DNA from: Catalinimonas niigatensis
GTDB lineage: Bacteria > Bacteroidota > Bacteroidia > Cytophagales > Cyclobacteriaceae
DNA length: 64,000 bases
NCBI RefSeq assembly: GCF_030506285.1
Contig: NZ_CP119422.1
Location: forward strand, 4,203,501-4,267,500
Direction of reading: 5' to 3'
Shown piece by piece: positions 46,440-56,034 of this stretch (its first letter is position 1; each line of letters starts with the position of its first letter). A model generated the notes under the pieces. It did no database searches and was not told the DNA's origin. It saw nothing but the letters and a program-made list of their open reading frames with translations. A program made the translations under genes and the position numbers.

Positions 46440-46886
46440 ATGAAAACAGCAGATATACACACCAGCAAAGGCGTTATGAAGGTAGAGTTCTTTGATAAGG
46501 ACGCACCTCTGGCCGTAGATAACTTTATCACCCTGAGCAAAAAAGGCTTTTATGATGGCCTTACCTTCCACAGGGTGATTCCCAACTTCATGATCCAGGG
46601 AGGTTGTCCAAAGGGAACAGGAACCGGCGGACCGGGTTATACCATCAAATGTGAGTTGGATGGAGAGAATCAGTACCACGATCGCGGCGTACTTTCTATG
46701 GCTCATGCTGGTCGTGACACCGGAGGTTCACAATTCTTTATTTGTCATAACCGTGAAAACACCAAGCATCTGGACCGGCAGCATACTGCTTTTGGCAAAG
46801 TGGTAGAAGGATTGGATGTGATAGATGAGATCCGGAAAGGCGATACCATTGAGAAAATTGTGGTAAATGAAGGCGAGCAGGCTTAG
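46440..46886 (+). CDS. Cyclophilin-type peptidyl-prolyl isomerase
   Basis: A 148-residue single-domain cyclophilin without signal peptide, thus cytoplasmic. Conserved residues include [13 protein letters not shown], with the catalytic Arg, then [15 protein letters not shown] and HTAFGKV. It catalyses cis-trans isomerisation of peptidyl-proline bonds during folding. It is a single gene whose stop codon lies inside the loop of its own terminator. Confidence 0.94.
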   Translation: MKTADIHTSKGVMKVEFFDKDAPLAVDNFITLSKKGFYDGLTFHRVIPNFMIQGGCPKGTGTGGPGYTIKCELDGENQYHDRGVLSMAHAGRDTGGSQFFICHNRENTKHLDRQHTAFGKVVEGLDVIDEIRKGDTIEKIVVNEGEQA

Positions 46887-46898
46887 GCCTGCTTTTTT
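46876..46898 (+). terminator. Terminator overlapping the cyclophilin stop codon
   Basis: AGCAGGC (46876-46882) pairs with GCCTGCT (46887-46893), the 4-base loop TTAG contains the stop codon TAG, and five T residues follow. Confidence 0.75.
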
Positions 46899-46910
46899 GG
46901 AGAATAGATA

Positions 46911-47813
46911 CTAATGTCGGTTGGCCACGTAAACGCCACAAAGAATTGCCCCCATGCCCAGGAAGTGGTAAATAGACAAAGCCTCCCCGTCCAGTACTCC
47001 CCATACTACGGCTACAATCGGAATGATGTAGGTCACTGAACTGGCAAAGACAGCGGTTTGCATTTGTACCAGTTTGTTAAATAGTATCAACGCCAATGCT
47101 GTGCCTATCACGCCCAGCGCCACTAAGGCCAGCAGAGGCCAAAGTGCTTCAGGCTGCTGTACATGCTCCGCAAAATCAGTTAAACCAAACAAATAAGCTG
47201 CTGCCAGTGGTCCTACAAAAAGCAAAGAAACGCCTGTGATGACTACCGGATGCAACTCTGGCGTATAGTTTTTAATGATATTCAGGTTTAATCCATAGCA
47301 GATCGTAGCCCCTATAACCAAGAGCGCATACAAATTAATTTCTCCAAGGCTATTACCTGTGCCTCCCAGAATCAGAATAAGAGAGCCGATAAAGCCTATG
47401 CCCAAACCCATCCCACTCTTGGTCGTGATTGCTTGTCCGAAGAAAGCTGCCCCTAGCAGCAAGGTACAAAGTGGAGTCAATGCATTGAGAATACCGGTAA
47501 GTGAACTGCTGATGGAAGTCTGAGCGAAGGCAAATAGAAAAGCAGGAATAAAACTGCCCACAAACCCAATGATCAGCAGGATCAGCAATTGCCTATGCGT
47601 TAGTTTAGCCACTTTAGGGGCAGCAATGGGTAGAAGAAAAGCTGCCGCTGATACGATGCGCAAAGCACCGACTTCACCGGCAGAAAAAGCATTCAGCCCT
47701 TTTTTGATCAGAATAAAAGAACTTCCCCAGACCAGTGCCAATACGGCCAGGATCAGCCAGGGCAGCCACTGAGGAGAGACTTTGAACCGTTCTTTGCGTA
47801 AAGCCTGCTTCAT
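46911..47813 (-). CDS. EamA/DMT-family transporter
   Basis: A 300-residue inner-membrane protein with about ten transmembrane helices and two EamA repeats (VLALVWGSSFILIKKGL and YALLVIGATICYGLNLNIIK). Members export amino acids or other small metabolites; the substrate is unknown. Its start overlaps the dusB stop by four bases (ATGA), so the two are translationally coupled. Confidence 0.9.
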   Translation of the reverse strand: MKQALRKERFKVSPQWLPWLILAVLALVWGSSFILIKKGLNAFSAGEVGALRIVSAAAFLLPIAAPKVAKLTHRQLLILLIIGFVGSFIPAFLFAFAQTSISSSLTGILNALTPLCTLLLGAAFFGQAITTKSGMGLGIGFIGSLILILGGTGNSLGEINLYALLVIGATICYGLNLNIIKNYTPELHPVVITGVSLLFVGPLAAAYLFGLTDFAEHVQQPEALWPLLALVALGVIGTALALILFNKLVQMQTAVFASSVTYIIPIVAVVWGVLDGEALSIYHFLGMGAILCGVYVANRH

Positions 47814-48817
47814 CCGATGATCGCTTCCTGGCGGAAATATCCATCGTACTGCTCCGCTACCTGATCCAGCAGTTCACTGATTTCTGCCGCAGAGTCAGAC
47901 TCAACCAACCGCATGCGGTAGGGTTTGAAGTCAGCGATTCCTTTAAAATAATTGGTGTAGTGACGACGCATCTCAAATAGACCTTTGCGCTCACCCTTCC
48001 ATTCTACAGAAAATTCCAGATGTTTCTTAGCGGTGGCCACTCTTTCCCGCATGGTAGGTGGGGCTAACTTTTCACCGGTTTGCAGAAAATGCTTGATTTC
48101 CCTGAATATCCAGGGGTAGCCAATAGCTGCCCGTCCGATCATGATGCCATCTACACCATATTTGTTTTTATATTCTAAAGCTTTTTCAGGAGAGTCAATG
48201 TCACCATTGCCAAAGATAGGAATGTGAATGTCAGGGTGATTTTTTACTTCGGCGATATAATCCCAGTTGGCTAAGCCTTTGTACATCTGCTGGCGGGTAC
48301 GCCCATGAATGGTCAAAGCCTGTATGCCTACATCCTGCAGACGTTTGGCCGCTTCTAGTATTTTGATAGTACTGTCATCCCAGCCCAGACGAGTTTTCAC
48401 CGTGACCGGAAGTTTGACCTGCTTCACAATTTCGGCAGTCATCTTCTGCATCTTAGACAGATCCAATAGTATACCTGCCCCTGCACCTTTGCAGGCGACT
48501 TTTTTTACCGGACAGCCATAGTTGATATCTATCAGTTCTGGCCCTGCCTCTTCAGCAATAGCCGCTGCTTGGCGCATAGGGTCTATTTTATCACCAAAGA
48601 TTTGGATGCCGATCGGGCGTTCATAGTCATAAATATCGAGCTTCTCCACACTTTTCTCAGCATCACGTATCAGGCCGTCGGCGGAGATGAACTCAGTATA
48701 CATCATGTCTGCCCCGTTTTCTTTGCAGACCGCCCGAAAAGGCGGGTCGCTTACATCTTCCATAGGGGCGAGTAAGAGAGGAAAATCTCCAAGTTCTAAA
48801 TTACCTATCCGTACCAA
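47810..48817 (-). CDS. dusB: tRNA-dihydrouridine synthase
   Basis: A 335-residue FMN-dependent dihydrouridine synthase. Key motifs are LLAPMEDVSDPPFRAVCKENGADMMYTEF and INYGCPVKKVACKGAGAGIL with the catalytic Cys, then TIHGRTRQQMYKG and FGNGDIDSPEKA for FMN and substrate binding. It reduces uridines in the tRNA D-loop. The DusB assignment is by similarity; another Dus paralogue elsewhere is possible. Confidence 0.92.
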   Translation of the reverse strand: MVRIGNLELGDFPLLLAPMEDVSDPPFRAVCKENGADMMYTEFISADGLIRDAEKSVEKLDIYDYERPIGIQIFGDKIDPMRQAAAIAEEAGPELIDINYGCPVKKVACKGAGAGILLDLSKMQKMTAEIVKQVKLPVTVKTRLGWDDSTIKILEAAKRLQDVGIQALTIHGRTRQQMYKGLANWDYIAEVKNHPDIHIPIFGNGDIDSPEKALEYKNKYGVDGIMIGRAAIGYPWIFREIKHFLQTGEKLAPPTMRERVATAKKHLEFSVEWKGERKGLFEMRRHYTNYFKGIADFKPYRMRLVESDSAAEISELLDQVAEQYDGYFRQEAIIG

Positions 48818-48849
48818 AGTTCTGTTATTTGTATTTTACAAGTTGAAGG

Positions 48850-48857
48850 CAAAGATA
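48850..48857 (-). promoter_or_regulatory. Candidate -7 element upstream of dusB
   Basis: On the minus strand TATCTTTG fits TAnnTTTG, 33 bases before the dusB start. No -33 TTG at the right distance was found. Confidence 0.35.
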
Positions 48858-49066
48858 ATAAGAAGTATTAGCTATATTTTCTTAAAATTATCTTAGTCAA
48901 TACAAATTTTGGACTTCTAATGTTTCTTTTTGGCATTAAATGCTTAAATAAGAATCCCTAATAGGAAATACCGTAACTTTAAGGGCATAAAGACTAAGCT
49001 GTTGGGTTTGTTGATGAAAAGGAGGAAAAGCTAACAAATAGAAAGGTCAATTGAAGAATAGATTAA

Positions 49067-50017
49067 ATGATAAAAGAATCTGAAGAATATTATGCAGAAC
49101 CAAAGCGCAATATCTTTGCTTCTCTGTTACTGTTGATAGGTTTTATTATGCTAGGGCTTATTCTGGGAAATCTAGCGGGTATTGTTATTTCGCTGCCTCT
49201 GTTTGGGGCAGATTACCAGAGCTTGCTTTCTGCTTTTACTGACCCTGCTTCCTCGCCATACTCCAGGCAGGCGCTGCTCATTATTCAGGCCTGTAGTTCT
49301 CTGTTTGGTTTCATTTTTGCCCCTTTGGCATTTTGGAAATTTATTGAGAAAAAAAGTGTACCCAGTATTTTTCATAACAGATACCTTGAAATTGTGCTTA
49401 TACTATTGGTAGGGGTATCAGTGATTGGTTTTATGTTGGCCAATTCGGTAGTAATAGAATGGAATATGAATCTGGACCTTGGTTTATTTTCTGCTTCATT
49501 TGAGGAATGGGCAAGTGCCAAAGAGGAAGAACTTAAAGAATTGACAGAATACATCACGCGCTTTGAGTCTATTGGTGGTCTGCTGGTAGGAGTGTTGGTT
49601 ATTGCGGTATTTCCCGCTATTGGAGAAGAACTGGTATTTAGAGGTTTAGGGCAAAGAATGCTTCAGGGTTTAACCCGCAGCCCTCACGCAGGTATTTGGA
49701 TTGCGGCCTTTCTGTTCAGCTTTATCCACTTGCAGTTTTACGGTTTTTTTCCACGCTTCTTACTCGGAGCTTTGTTTGGTTATTTATACTATTGGTCAGG
49801 TAATTTGTGGTATCCTATATTTGCACACTTTGTTAATAATGGGTTTACCCTGATCATGCTTTATCTGTACCAGCAAAAAACTACCGATCTGAATGTAGAG
49901 GCGACTGAGGTCGTTCCTTTGGGAACGGCTTTGCTGGCTTTATTAGTGACAATAGGATTGCTTATTTATTTTAGGAAAAGGATCTTTCAACTGAGGATGG
50001 TGCACGATGAACGGTAA
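49067..50017 (+). CDS. CPBP-family intramembrane metalloprotease
   Basis: A 316-residue multi-pass membrane protein with the three glutamate/histidine motifs of the CAAX-protease (CPBP) family: EELVFRGLG, FSFIHLQFYGF and FAHFVNNG. Members cleave prenylated or other membrane peptides, or serve in bacteriocin self-protection. It overlaps the following DUF2007 gene by 11 bases. Confidence 0.9.
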   Translation: MIKESEEYYAEPKRNIFASLLLLIGFIMLGLILGNLAGIVISLPLFGADYQSLLSAFTDPASSPYSRQALLIIQACSSLFGFIFAPLAFWKFIEKKSVPSIFHNRYLEIVLILLVGVSVIGFMLANSVVIEWNMNLDLGLFSASFEEWASAKEEELKELTEYITRFESIGGLLVGVLVIAVFPAIGEELVFRGLGQRMLQGLTRSPHAGIWIAAFLFSFIHLQFYGFFPRFLLGALFGYLYYWSGNLWYPIFAHFVNNGFTLIMLYLYQQKTTDLNVEATEVVPLGTALLALLVTIGLLIYFRKRIFQLRMVHDER

Positions 50018-50216
50018 ATGGCAAAAGGTATATACCACCAGCATGATGTATAGGGCTGAAATTGTTAAAGCAGTATTAGAAGACCATCATTTAAAACCGG
50101 TATTGGTTGATAAACAGGATACTTCTCATCATTTTGGCGCTATAGAGCTATATGTAGCACCCGATGAAGTAATGAATGCCATGAAAATCATTGAAGATGA
50201 TATCAGTTTTAAATAA
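50007..50216 (+). CDS. DUF2007-family small protein
   Basis: A 69-residue protein resembling the DUF2007 putative signal-transducing family (KVYTTSMMYRAEIVKAVLEDHHLKPVLVDK, GAIELYVAPDEVMNAMKII). It starts inside the protease gene and its end overlaps the cdsA start, so it sits in a tight three-gene operon. Function unknown; related domains may bind nucleotides or peptides. Confidence 0.8.
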   Translation: MNGKWQKVYTTSMMYRAEIVKAVLEDHHLKPVLVDKQDTSHHFGAIELYVAPDEVMNAMKIIEDDISFK

Positions 50217-51027
50217 ATACAACAACATTACCCAGAGAGTCATTACTGCCATTGTTGGTATTCTTATCATCATTTTTTCCGTGTATTTCAGCATGTGGAG
50301 CTATTTCGCGCTCTTCTTCTCTATTTGTGTGCTTTCCCAGTTAGAGTTTTATAAGCTCACAGGTCTGGATGGTATGCTACCGCTTAAGTCTGCCGGAACC
50401 TTTGCCGGGGGACTTACTTACTGTCTCAGTTTTTTCATAGAAAGTGGTATGCTTGAGCCCAAATATTATTTGCTCATCTTTCCCGCAACAGCAAGTATTT
50501 TTTTTATCAAATTGTATAAAAAATCGGATAAAAAACCTTTTACCAACATAGCCTATACTTTGTGTGGTATTTTTTATGTGGCCGTACCTTTTGCGTTACT
50601 AAATGTAATAGCTTTCTCCAGAGGAGAGTACAGTTTTCAGATTGTGCTGGGGATACTTTCCCTGTTCTGGGCCAGTGATTCAGGAGCCTATTTTGCTGGG
50701 GTAAAATACGGTAGAACACAACTCTTTGCGCGGGTTTCTCCCAAAAAATCCTGGGAAGGAAGCATTGGTGGGGCTGTTACAGCTCTGCTAACTGCTAGCC
50801 TGCTCTCTTTATTTTATCAGGATTTAGATTCCTGGCAGTGGTTAATTGTTGGAGCCATTATTGTAGTGGCAGGTACGTACGGTGATTTAGTAGAATCCCT
50901 ATTTAAAAGAAGCATTGCAATTAAAGACTCAGGATCAAAGTTGCCCGGTCACGGAGGTTTTCTTGACCGTTTTGACGGCTTACTTATCTCTTCCCACTTC
51001 ATAATGCTTTTTTTGAAAATTTTTTAA
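50197..51027 (+). CDS. cdsA: Phosphatidate cytidylyltransferase
   Basis: A 276-residue polytopic membrane enzyme with the CdsA signature near the C-terminus (SKLPGHGGFLDRFDGLL) and the preceding SDSGAYFAGVKYGRTQLF and SPKKSWEGSIGGA. It makes CDP-diacylglycerol, the precursor of phosphatidylserine and other phospholipids. I start it at ATG 50197; TTG 50191 would add two residues. It overlaps DUF2007 by 20 bases. A phosphatidylserine decarboxylase-family gene lies 1.5 kb downstream. Confidence 0.93.
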   Translation: MISVLNKYNNITQRVITAIVGILIIIFSVYFSMWSYFALFFSICVLSQLEFYKLTGLDGMLPLKSAGTFAGGLTYCLSFFIESGMLEPKYYLLIFPATASIFFIKLYKKSDKKPFTNIAYTLCGIFYVAVPFALLNVIAFSRGEYSFQIVLGILSLFWASDSGAYFAGVKYGRTQLFARVSPKKSWEGSIGGAVTALLTASLLSLFYQDLDSWQWLIVGAIIVVAGTYGDLVESLFKRSIAIKDSGSKLPGHGGFLDRFDGLLISSHFIMLFLKIF

Positions 51028-51114
51028 TATCAGTATGTTTTTTGCAGCTTGTGCAAACTATCGTCAAACTAACTTTCGTTAATTTTACAAAATATTTAAT
51101 TCTTTGTAATAAGT

Positions 51115-52389
51115 ATGACTTACGTAGAACCGGCTCCTATAAAGGATAAAGAGAATCCTTTTGAGTCTATGATGTCGAGATTCCACATCGCTTCCCAAGC
51201 TTTGGGATTGAATGATGAAGTGTATAATGTATTAAAAAACCCCGTAAAACAGGTTATCGTTTCCTTGCCCATCACGATGGATGATGGATCGATCCGGGTT
51301 TTTGAAGGATACCGGGTAATTCACTCCAACATATTGGGGCCATCCAAAGGGGGTGTACGCTATGATATGGGCGTAAACCTGGATGAGGTAAAGGCATTGG
51401 CAGCCTGGATGACCTGGAAATGTGCGGTGGTGGATATTCCTTATGGCGGTGCCAAAGGAGGAATACGTTGTAATCCCCGCCAGATGTCGTCCGGTGAAAT
51501 TGAAAGACTTACCCGTGCCTATACCCAGGAGATGATTAATATTTTTGGGCCAGATCGCGATATTCCTGCTCCTGATATGGGTACAGGGCCCAATGAAATG
51601 GCCTGGCTGATGGATGAGTACTCCCGTGCACATGGCATGACCATCAATTCGGTGGTGACAGGTAAGCCCTTGGTACTGGGTGGTTCGTTGGGGCGTACTG
51701 AGGCTACTGGACGTGGAGTAATGGTGTCTGCTTTTGCAGCCCTCGAAAAGCTGAAGATCAATCCTTACAAAGCTACTGTAGCAGTACAGGGCTTTGGTAA
51801 TGTGGGTTCATTTGCTGCCTTGCTGATGGAAGAAAGGGGTTGTAAAGTGGTAGCCATCAGTGATGTATCGGGCGCATATTACAATGCGGAAGGTATCAAT
51901 ATCAAAGAAGCTTTAAACTATCGGACAGCCAACAATGGTAGCCTTGATGGATTTAGTGGTGGAGATAAAATGGATGGAGAAGAACTGTTGACTTTAGAAG
52001 TAGACATTCTTGTACCTGCTGCAATGGAAGACGTTATTACCATACGCAATGCTGACCGGATTCAGGCCAAATTGATCGTAGAAGGAGCGAATGGCCCTAC
52101 TTCAGCCAAGGCAGATGATATTATTAATAGCAAAGGCGTATTGGTAGTACCTGATATTATGGCCAATGCCGGAGGTGTAACCGTATCTTATTTTGAATGG
52201 GTACAAAATCGTCTGGGATACAAATGGACCCGGGATAGGGTCAACCGCCGTTCTGACCGGATTATGAAAGATGCTTTTGAGAAAGTATACCAAACGGCTA
52301 TCAAATATGGGGTTTCTATGCGAATTGCAGCCTATATTGTAGCTATAGACAAGGTAGCGAATACTTACAAATATAGAGGAGGGTTTTAG
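51115..52389 (+). CDS. Glu/Leu/Phe/Val dehydrogenase, probable glutamate dehydrogenase
   Basis: A 424-residue amino-acid dehydrogenase. The catalytic lysine region reads WMTWKCAVVDIPYGGAKGGI, the substrate loop GPNEMAWLMDEYS, and the dinucleotide fold VAVQGFGNVGSFAALLM. ANAGGVTVSYFEW is typical of hexameric glutamate dehydrogenase. It interconverts glutamate and 2-oxoglutarate plus ammonium. It lies between cdsA and the decarboxylase with 87- and 95-base gaps, and probably has its own promoter. Confidence 0.92.
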   Translation: MTYVEPAPIKDKENPFESMMSRFHIASQALGLNDEVYNVLKNPVKQVIVSLPITMDDGSIRVFEGYRVIHSNILGPSKGGVRYDMGVNLDEVKALAAWMTWKCAVVDIPYGGAKGGIRCNPRQMSSGEIERLTRAYTQEMINIFGPDRDIPAPDMGTGPNEMAWLMDEYSRAHGMTINSVVTGKPLVLGGSLGRTEATGRGVMVSAFAALEKLKINPYKATVAVQGFGNVGSFAALLMEERGCKVVAISDVSGAYYNAEGINIKEALNYRTANNGSLDGFSGGDKMDGEELLTLEVDILVPAAMEDVITIRNADRIQAKLIVEGANGPTSAKADDIINSKGVLVVPDIMANAGGVTVSYFEWVQNRLGYKWTRDRVNRRSDRIMKDAFEKVYQTAIKYGVSMRIAAYIVAIDKVANTYKYRGGF

Positions 52390-52484
52390 TATTTTATTAA
52401 TTAGACATTGGTTTGATGAACAAAACCTCTTATTTAGCAGTATCATTTGTTGTAACTAACTAAAGATACTTGTAGCAAGTCTCC

Positions 52485-53153
52485 ATGAAAATCCACAAAG
52501 AAGGCCGTACTTTATTACTGGTGCTACTGCTTATACTGATAGTAGCCAACCTGTTATTGATCAATTTGCTTCCGGATAGACAGGATGTACACAGATCTAC
52601 AATAATCGCCAGTGCGATATTTTATCTGCTCATCCTTCAGTTTTTTCGGAATCCAAGAGTGCTCATTGAAGGTAGTGATGAACTGGTATTGGCTCCTGCT
52701 GATGGAAAAGTAGTGGTGATTGAGGAAGTGGAAGAGCATGAGTATTTTCATGGCGCAAGACGTTTGCAGATTTCCATCTTTATGTCACCACTGAATGTAC
52801 ATATCAACCGCAATCCGGTTTCTGGTATTATCAAATATTTTAAATATCATGCAGGACAGTACCTGGTAGCCTGGCATCCTAAGTCCAGTACGGATAACGA
52901 AAGAACTACGGTAGTAGTAGAACTTCAGAACGGACTGGAAGTAATGGTAAGGCAGATTGCCGGAGCCATGGCCAGGAGGATCAAGTGGTATGTGGATGAG
53001 GGAGACATGATCAAGCAGGGAGAGGAGTTCGGATTTATCAAATTTGGCTCTCGCGTAGATGTGTTTCTGCCTATAGGATCGCGGGTCAAAGTGGCGATTG
53101 GAGATAAAACAAAAGCCGGACGAACTGTTATCGCTGAATTGTATGAAGATTAA
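52485..53153 (+). CDS. Phosphatidylserine decarboxylase-family protein (short type)
   Basis: A 222-residue protein of the short PSD-related class found in Bacteroidota. There are two N-terminal membrane segments (LLLVLLLILIVANLLLINLL; AIFYLLILQFF). The core motifs are VLAPADGKVVVIEEV, ISIFMSPLNVHINR, and the self-cleavage site Gly-Ser in FIKFGSRVDVFLP, where Ser becomes the pyruvoyl group. It would convert phosphatidylserine to phosphatidylethanolamine. Confidence 0.9.
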   Translation: MKIHKEGRTLLLVLLLILIVANLLLINLLPDRQDVHRSTIIASAIFYLLILQFFRNPRVLIEGSDELVLAPADGKVVVIEEVEEHEYFHGARRLQISIFMSPLNVHINRNPVSGIIKYFKYHAGQYLVAWHPKSSTDNERTTVVVELQNGLEVMVRQIAGAMARRIKWYVDEGDMIKQGEEFGFIKFGSRVDVFLPIGSRVKVAIGDKTKAGRTVIAELYED

Positions 53154-53175
53154 ATTTTAAGGAACTGATAAACGG

Positions 53176-53212
53176 AAGTGGAGTCAAAAACTCCACTTTT
53201 TATTTTTTCAAG
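53176..53212 (+). terminator. Terminator after the decarboxylase gene
   Basis: AAGTGGAGT (53176-53184) pairs with ACTCCACTT (53190-53198), and a T-rich run follows on the + strand. The T-run covers the stop codon of the convergent minus-strand gene at 53200. Confidence 0.8.
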
Positions 53213-54366
53213 GCATCTGTCACCAGTTTCATCATTTCTCCAATTTGTGGAGGATTTAGCCAGCGGGTAACAACTACCAGATCATGTGCCTCATCTATGA
53301 CAATAAAATTGCCTCCAAAACCGGCAGCATAATAAACAGATTCATCTACTCCCTCCCATTTACCTTCACCCCGGTTGAGCCACCACATGTATCCATAGCT
53401 TTCATTAGCAGTAGAGGGCTGCTGAATATTCTCTATCCATGCTTCAGAAATAAGTTGTTGGTCGTTCCACTTTCCTTTTCTCAAAAATAGCAGACCAAAA
53501 CGTGCATGATCCAGGGTATTGATGAAAATACCTCCTCCTGAGTGTCCACCACCACTTACCGACTGCATCTTGAGACCATCAATAGTAACGAAAGAATTTT
53601 CATAACCATACCAACGCCAGGTGGAGGAAGCCCCAATAGGGTTCATAATTTTTTCTTTGAGAACAAGTGGAAGAGGTTTGCGCCAGACCTGTAGGAGTGC
53701 ATAAGCCAATGCATTCACACGGACATCGTTATATTCAAAATTAGTTCCCGGTGCCAGTAAAGTCCGGTTCTTCCAATCATCTATATCTCCTTCTGCCGGA
53801 GGACGGTCTGCCCAGTCCTGCATACCAAATAAACTACCTGACCAATCGGAAGATTGTGTGAGCAGATGATCCCAGGTGATTTGACTATTATGGGCGCCTT
53901 CAAAAGTATCATCCCACACATACTCGCTTACCTGATCTTGTGCATTTTTGATCAACCCTTCATCCAAGGCAAGGCCAGCAGTGGTTGAGAGGTAACTTTT
54001 TGTAACGCTGAAAGTCATATCTACTCGTTCCACATCGCCCCATTGGGCTACGATGTAGCCATTTTTGAGGATCACACCTGCCGGTCCACCTCTTTCTCTG
54101 ACAGGCCCTGCCAATTCATGATAAGGTTCCCGTTCAAAACCTTTGAGAATAGCGATTCTTAGGTCACGCGCACCCTCATATTCATGGTTCAGGGCAAAAT
54201 CAACGGCTACCTGGAGCCTTTCGGTATCAAACCCCAGCTCTGCAGGCGCTTTTTTCTCCCAAGCAGTTTTTTCTGGATAATACAACTGTTGCGCCAAGAG
54301 GGAGGCGCTGATAAAAAGTAAAAGAAACAGAAGAGAAGTCAGTTTGGCGGGTAATGATTTTCTCAT
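53200..54366 (-). CDS. Exported serine hydrolase (class C beta-lactamase-like)
   Basis: A 388-residue periplasmic or exported protein (signal to ASLLAQQ) with the SxxK nucleophile motif in TFSVTKSYLST, the YxN-type motif in FEYNDVRVNAL, and a C-terminal SGGGHSGGGIF replacing the KTG box. The fold is that of penicillin-binding and beta-lactamase class C proteins. Most such members are esterases or D-peptidases rather than antibiotic-resistance enzymes. Confidence 0.88.
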   Translation of the reverse strand: MRKSLPAKLTSLLFLLLFISASLLAQQLYYPEKTAWEKKAPAELGFDTERLQVAVDFALNHEYEGARDLRIAILKGFEREPYHELAGPVRERGGPAGVILKNGYIVAQWGDVERVDMTFSVTKSYLSTTAGLALDEGLIKNAQDQVSEYVWDDTFEGAHNSQITWDHLLTQSSDWSGSLFGMQDWADRPPAEGDIDDWKNRTLLAPGTNFEYNDVRVNALAYALLQVWRKPLPLVLKEKIMNPIGASSTWRWYGYENSFVTIDGLKMQSVSGGGHSGGGIFINTLDHARFGLLFLRKGKWNDQQLISEAWIENIQQPSTANESYGYMWWLNRGEGKWEGVDESVYYAAGFGGNFIVIDEAHDLVVVTRWLNPPQIGEMMKLVTDALKK

Positions 54367-54377
54367 GAAGCGGATAT

Positions 54378-55604
54378 TTAAAAACGGGCAGCCATCAAGA
54401 GATTAAGGTCACGAAACTTCATGTTAAACTTTTTGCCGATGGCAGCATTGGTAAGACTACCATTATAGGTATAAACGCCCCGCATAAACCAACGGTAATG
54501 GTAGATCATCTCATTCACTCCACCTAAATCGGCAGTTTGGAGCAGGATAGGAGTAAAAATATTACTAAATGCAGTGGTAGCAGTACGGGCTACTCTGGAA
54601 GCAATGTTAGGGACACAATAGTGAATGACATTGTATTTTCTAAACACGGGATTTTTCAGAGAGGTTAGTTTAGAAGTTTCAATACATCCTCCCTGATCAA
54701 TGCTTACGTCTATGATCACGGACTCCTCCTTCATATTGGCTACCATCTCCTCTGTAACAATCATACGGTTGGTCCCTTTTTCAGCCCGCACCGCTCCTAT
54801 CACTACATCAGCATTTTCAAGAGCTTCCCCCAGGGTAGATATATCCATAGTAGAGGTATATACCTGATGGCCTAAGGCATGTTTGATCCGACGGAGTTTG
54901 TAGATCTGATGGTCAAATACCTGTACCTGTGCCCCCAGACCAATGGCTGAACGGGCAGCATATTCACCCACTGTACCCGCTCCCAGGATCACTACTTTGG
55001 TGGGAGGAACTCCGGTAATGCCGCCCAGAATCATTCCCTTACCATTAGCCACACTGCTTAGGTAATGGGCCGCTATGGACATCACCGTATTTCCGGCAAT
55101 TTCGCTCATGGCGCGTACTACGGGCATGCCTCCCACTTTATCTTCCAGAAACTCAAAAGCAATTGCAGTGACCTTTTTCTTATTGAGTGCCTGTATATAT
55201 TCAGGTGTTTGATTACCCAACTGAAGGGCTGAAATTAAAATAGATCCCGGTTTGATCATTTCAATCTCGTCCAGGGTAGGAGGTTCTACTTTCAGAATGA
55301 TATGGGCTTCCAGTGCTTCTTTGGCTGAATAGACAATTTTCGCTCCGGCTTCGCTGAATTCATTGTCTGTAAACTTGGAAGAAGCACCAGCGCCAGCTTC
55401 TACAATGATCTCATGTCCATTAGCGGTGAGTACGGCAATAGCTTCAGGAGTAAGCATCAGTCGGTTTTCCTGCATGGATATTTCACAGGGAATGCCCATG
55501 TTCAGCGACTTACTGCCTTCTTTTACTTTAAGCAATTGTTCCTGAGGGTAGGAAGCTTGTTCTTTAGCTAGTTCTTTAAAACCTGATTTGTGTTGGTCAC
55601 TCAT
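54378..55604 (-). CDS. Alanine dehydrogenase-family enzyme
   Basis: A 408-residue protein of the alanine dehydrogenase / transhydrogenase-alpha family. The pyruvate/substrate part includes EISMQENRLMLTPEA and EAGAGASSKFTD; the NAD fold is VVILGAGTVGEYAARSAIGLGAQVQVFD, and VIIDVSIDQGGCIETS is diagnostic. It deaminates L-alanine to pyruvate and ammonium, or the reverse. The N-terminal about 30 residues extend beyond usual members. It overlaps tsaE by eight bases. Confidence 0.88.
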   Translation of the reverse strand: MSDQHKSGFKELAKEQASYPQEQLLKVKEGSKSLNMGIPCEISMQENRLMLTPEAIAVLTANGHEIIVEAGAGASSKFTDNEFSEAGAKIVYSAKEALEAHIILKVEPPTLDEIEMIKPGSILISALQLGNQTPEYIQALNKKKVTAIAFEFLEDKVGGMPVVRAMSEIAGNTVMSIAAHYLSSVANGKGMILGGITGVPPTKVVILGAGTVGEYAARSAIGLGAQVQVFDHQIYKLRRIKHALGHQVYTSTMDISTLGEALENADVVIGAVRAEKGTNRMIVTEEMVANMKEESVIIDVSIDQGGCIETSKLTSLKNPVFRKYNVIHYCVPNIASRVARTATTAFSNIFTPILLQTADLGGVNEMIYHYRWFMRGVYTYNGSLTNAAIGKKFNMKFRDLNLLMAARF

Positions 55605-56034
55605 GTTTAGATAGATAGATTCTTCTGCTTTGGTCTGCCTCTAGTACCATATCAATACGAATAAAATTTTCGGGAAGCAAGCCCTCAATGCGTTCCGGCC
55701 ACTCTACAAAGCAGTAATTACCTGAATAAAAATAGTCTTCTGTGCCGATATCCCAGGCTTCTTCTTCATTATTTATTCTATAAAAGTCAAAATGATAAAA
55801 TATTTGATGCTCAGCATCCTGATATTCATTGACCAGGGCAAAGGTAGGGCTGGATACGGTATCTGTTACGCCCCAGCTTTTGCAAACCGCCTTGATTAAG
55901 GTAGTTTTGCCTACCCCCATGGGTCCGTAAAATAACCATACTTTTACATCTGCTGCCAGTGCCTTTATCTTTTTTGCGGCTTCCTGAGCTTCATCAGGGT
56001 GCCTCAGTATTACTTCTCCCAATGTATCAGGCAT
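55597..56034 (-). CDS. tsaE: tRNA threonylcarbamoyladenosine biosynthesis ATPase TsaE
   Basis: A 145-residue P-loop protein. Walker A is GPMGVGKTTLIK, followed by the family's SPTFALVNEY, HFDFYRI, and FVEWPERI. TsaE powers the TsaBD enzyme that makes t6A37 in tRNA. It overlaps porX upstream by eight bases and the alanine dehydrogenase downstream by eight bases, so all three are translated as a chain. Confidence 0.95.
   Translation of the reverse strand: MPDTLGEVILRHPDEAQEAAKKIKALAADVKVWLFYGPMGVGKTTLIKAVCKSWGVTDTVSSPTFALVNEYQDAEHQIFYHFDFYRINNEEEAWDIGTEDYFYSGNYCFVEWPERIEGLLPENFIRIDMVLEADQSRRIYLSKHE

Noticed and set aside
49067-50216. Bacteriocin immunity cassette based on the CPBP protease
   Set aside because: No precursor peptide, modification enzyme or transporter is nearby; the genes overlap into cdsA, a housekeeping context.
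53200-54366. Antibiotic-resistance beta-lactamase
   Set aside because: The SxxK and YxN motifs are those of the wider serine hydrolase family and the KTG box is not canonical; neighbours give no resistance context.
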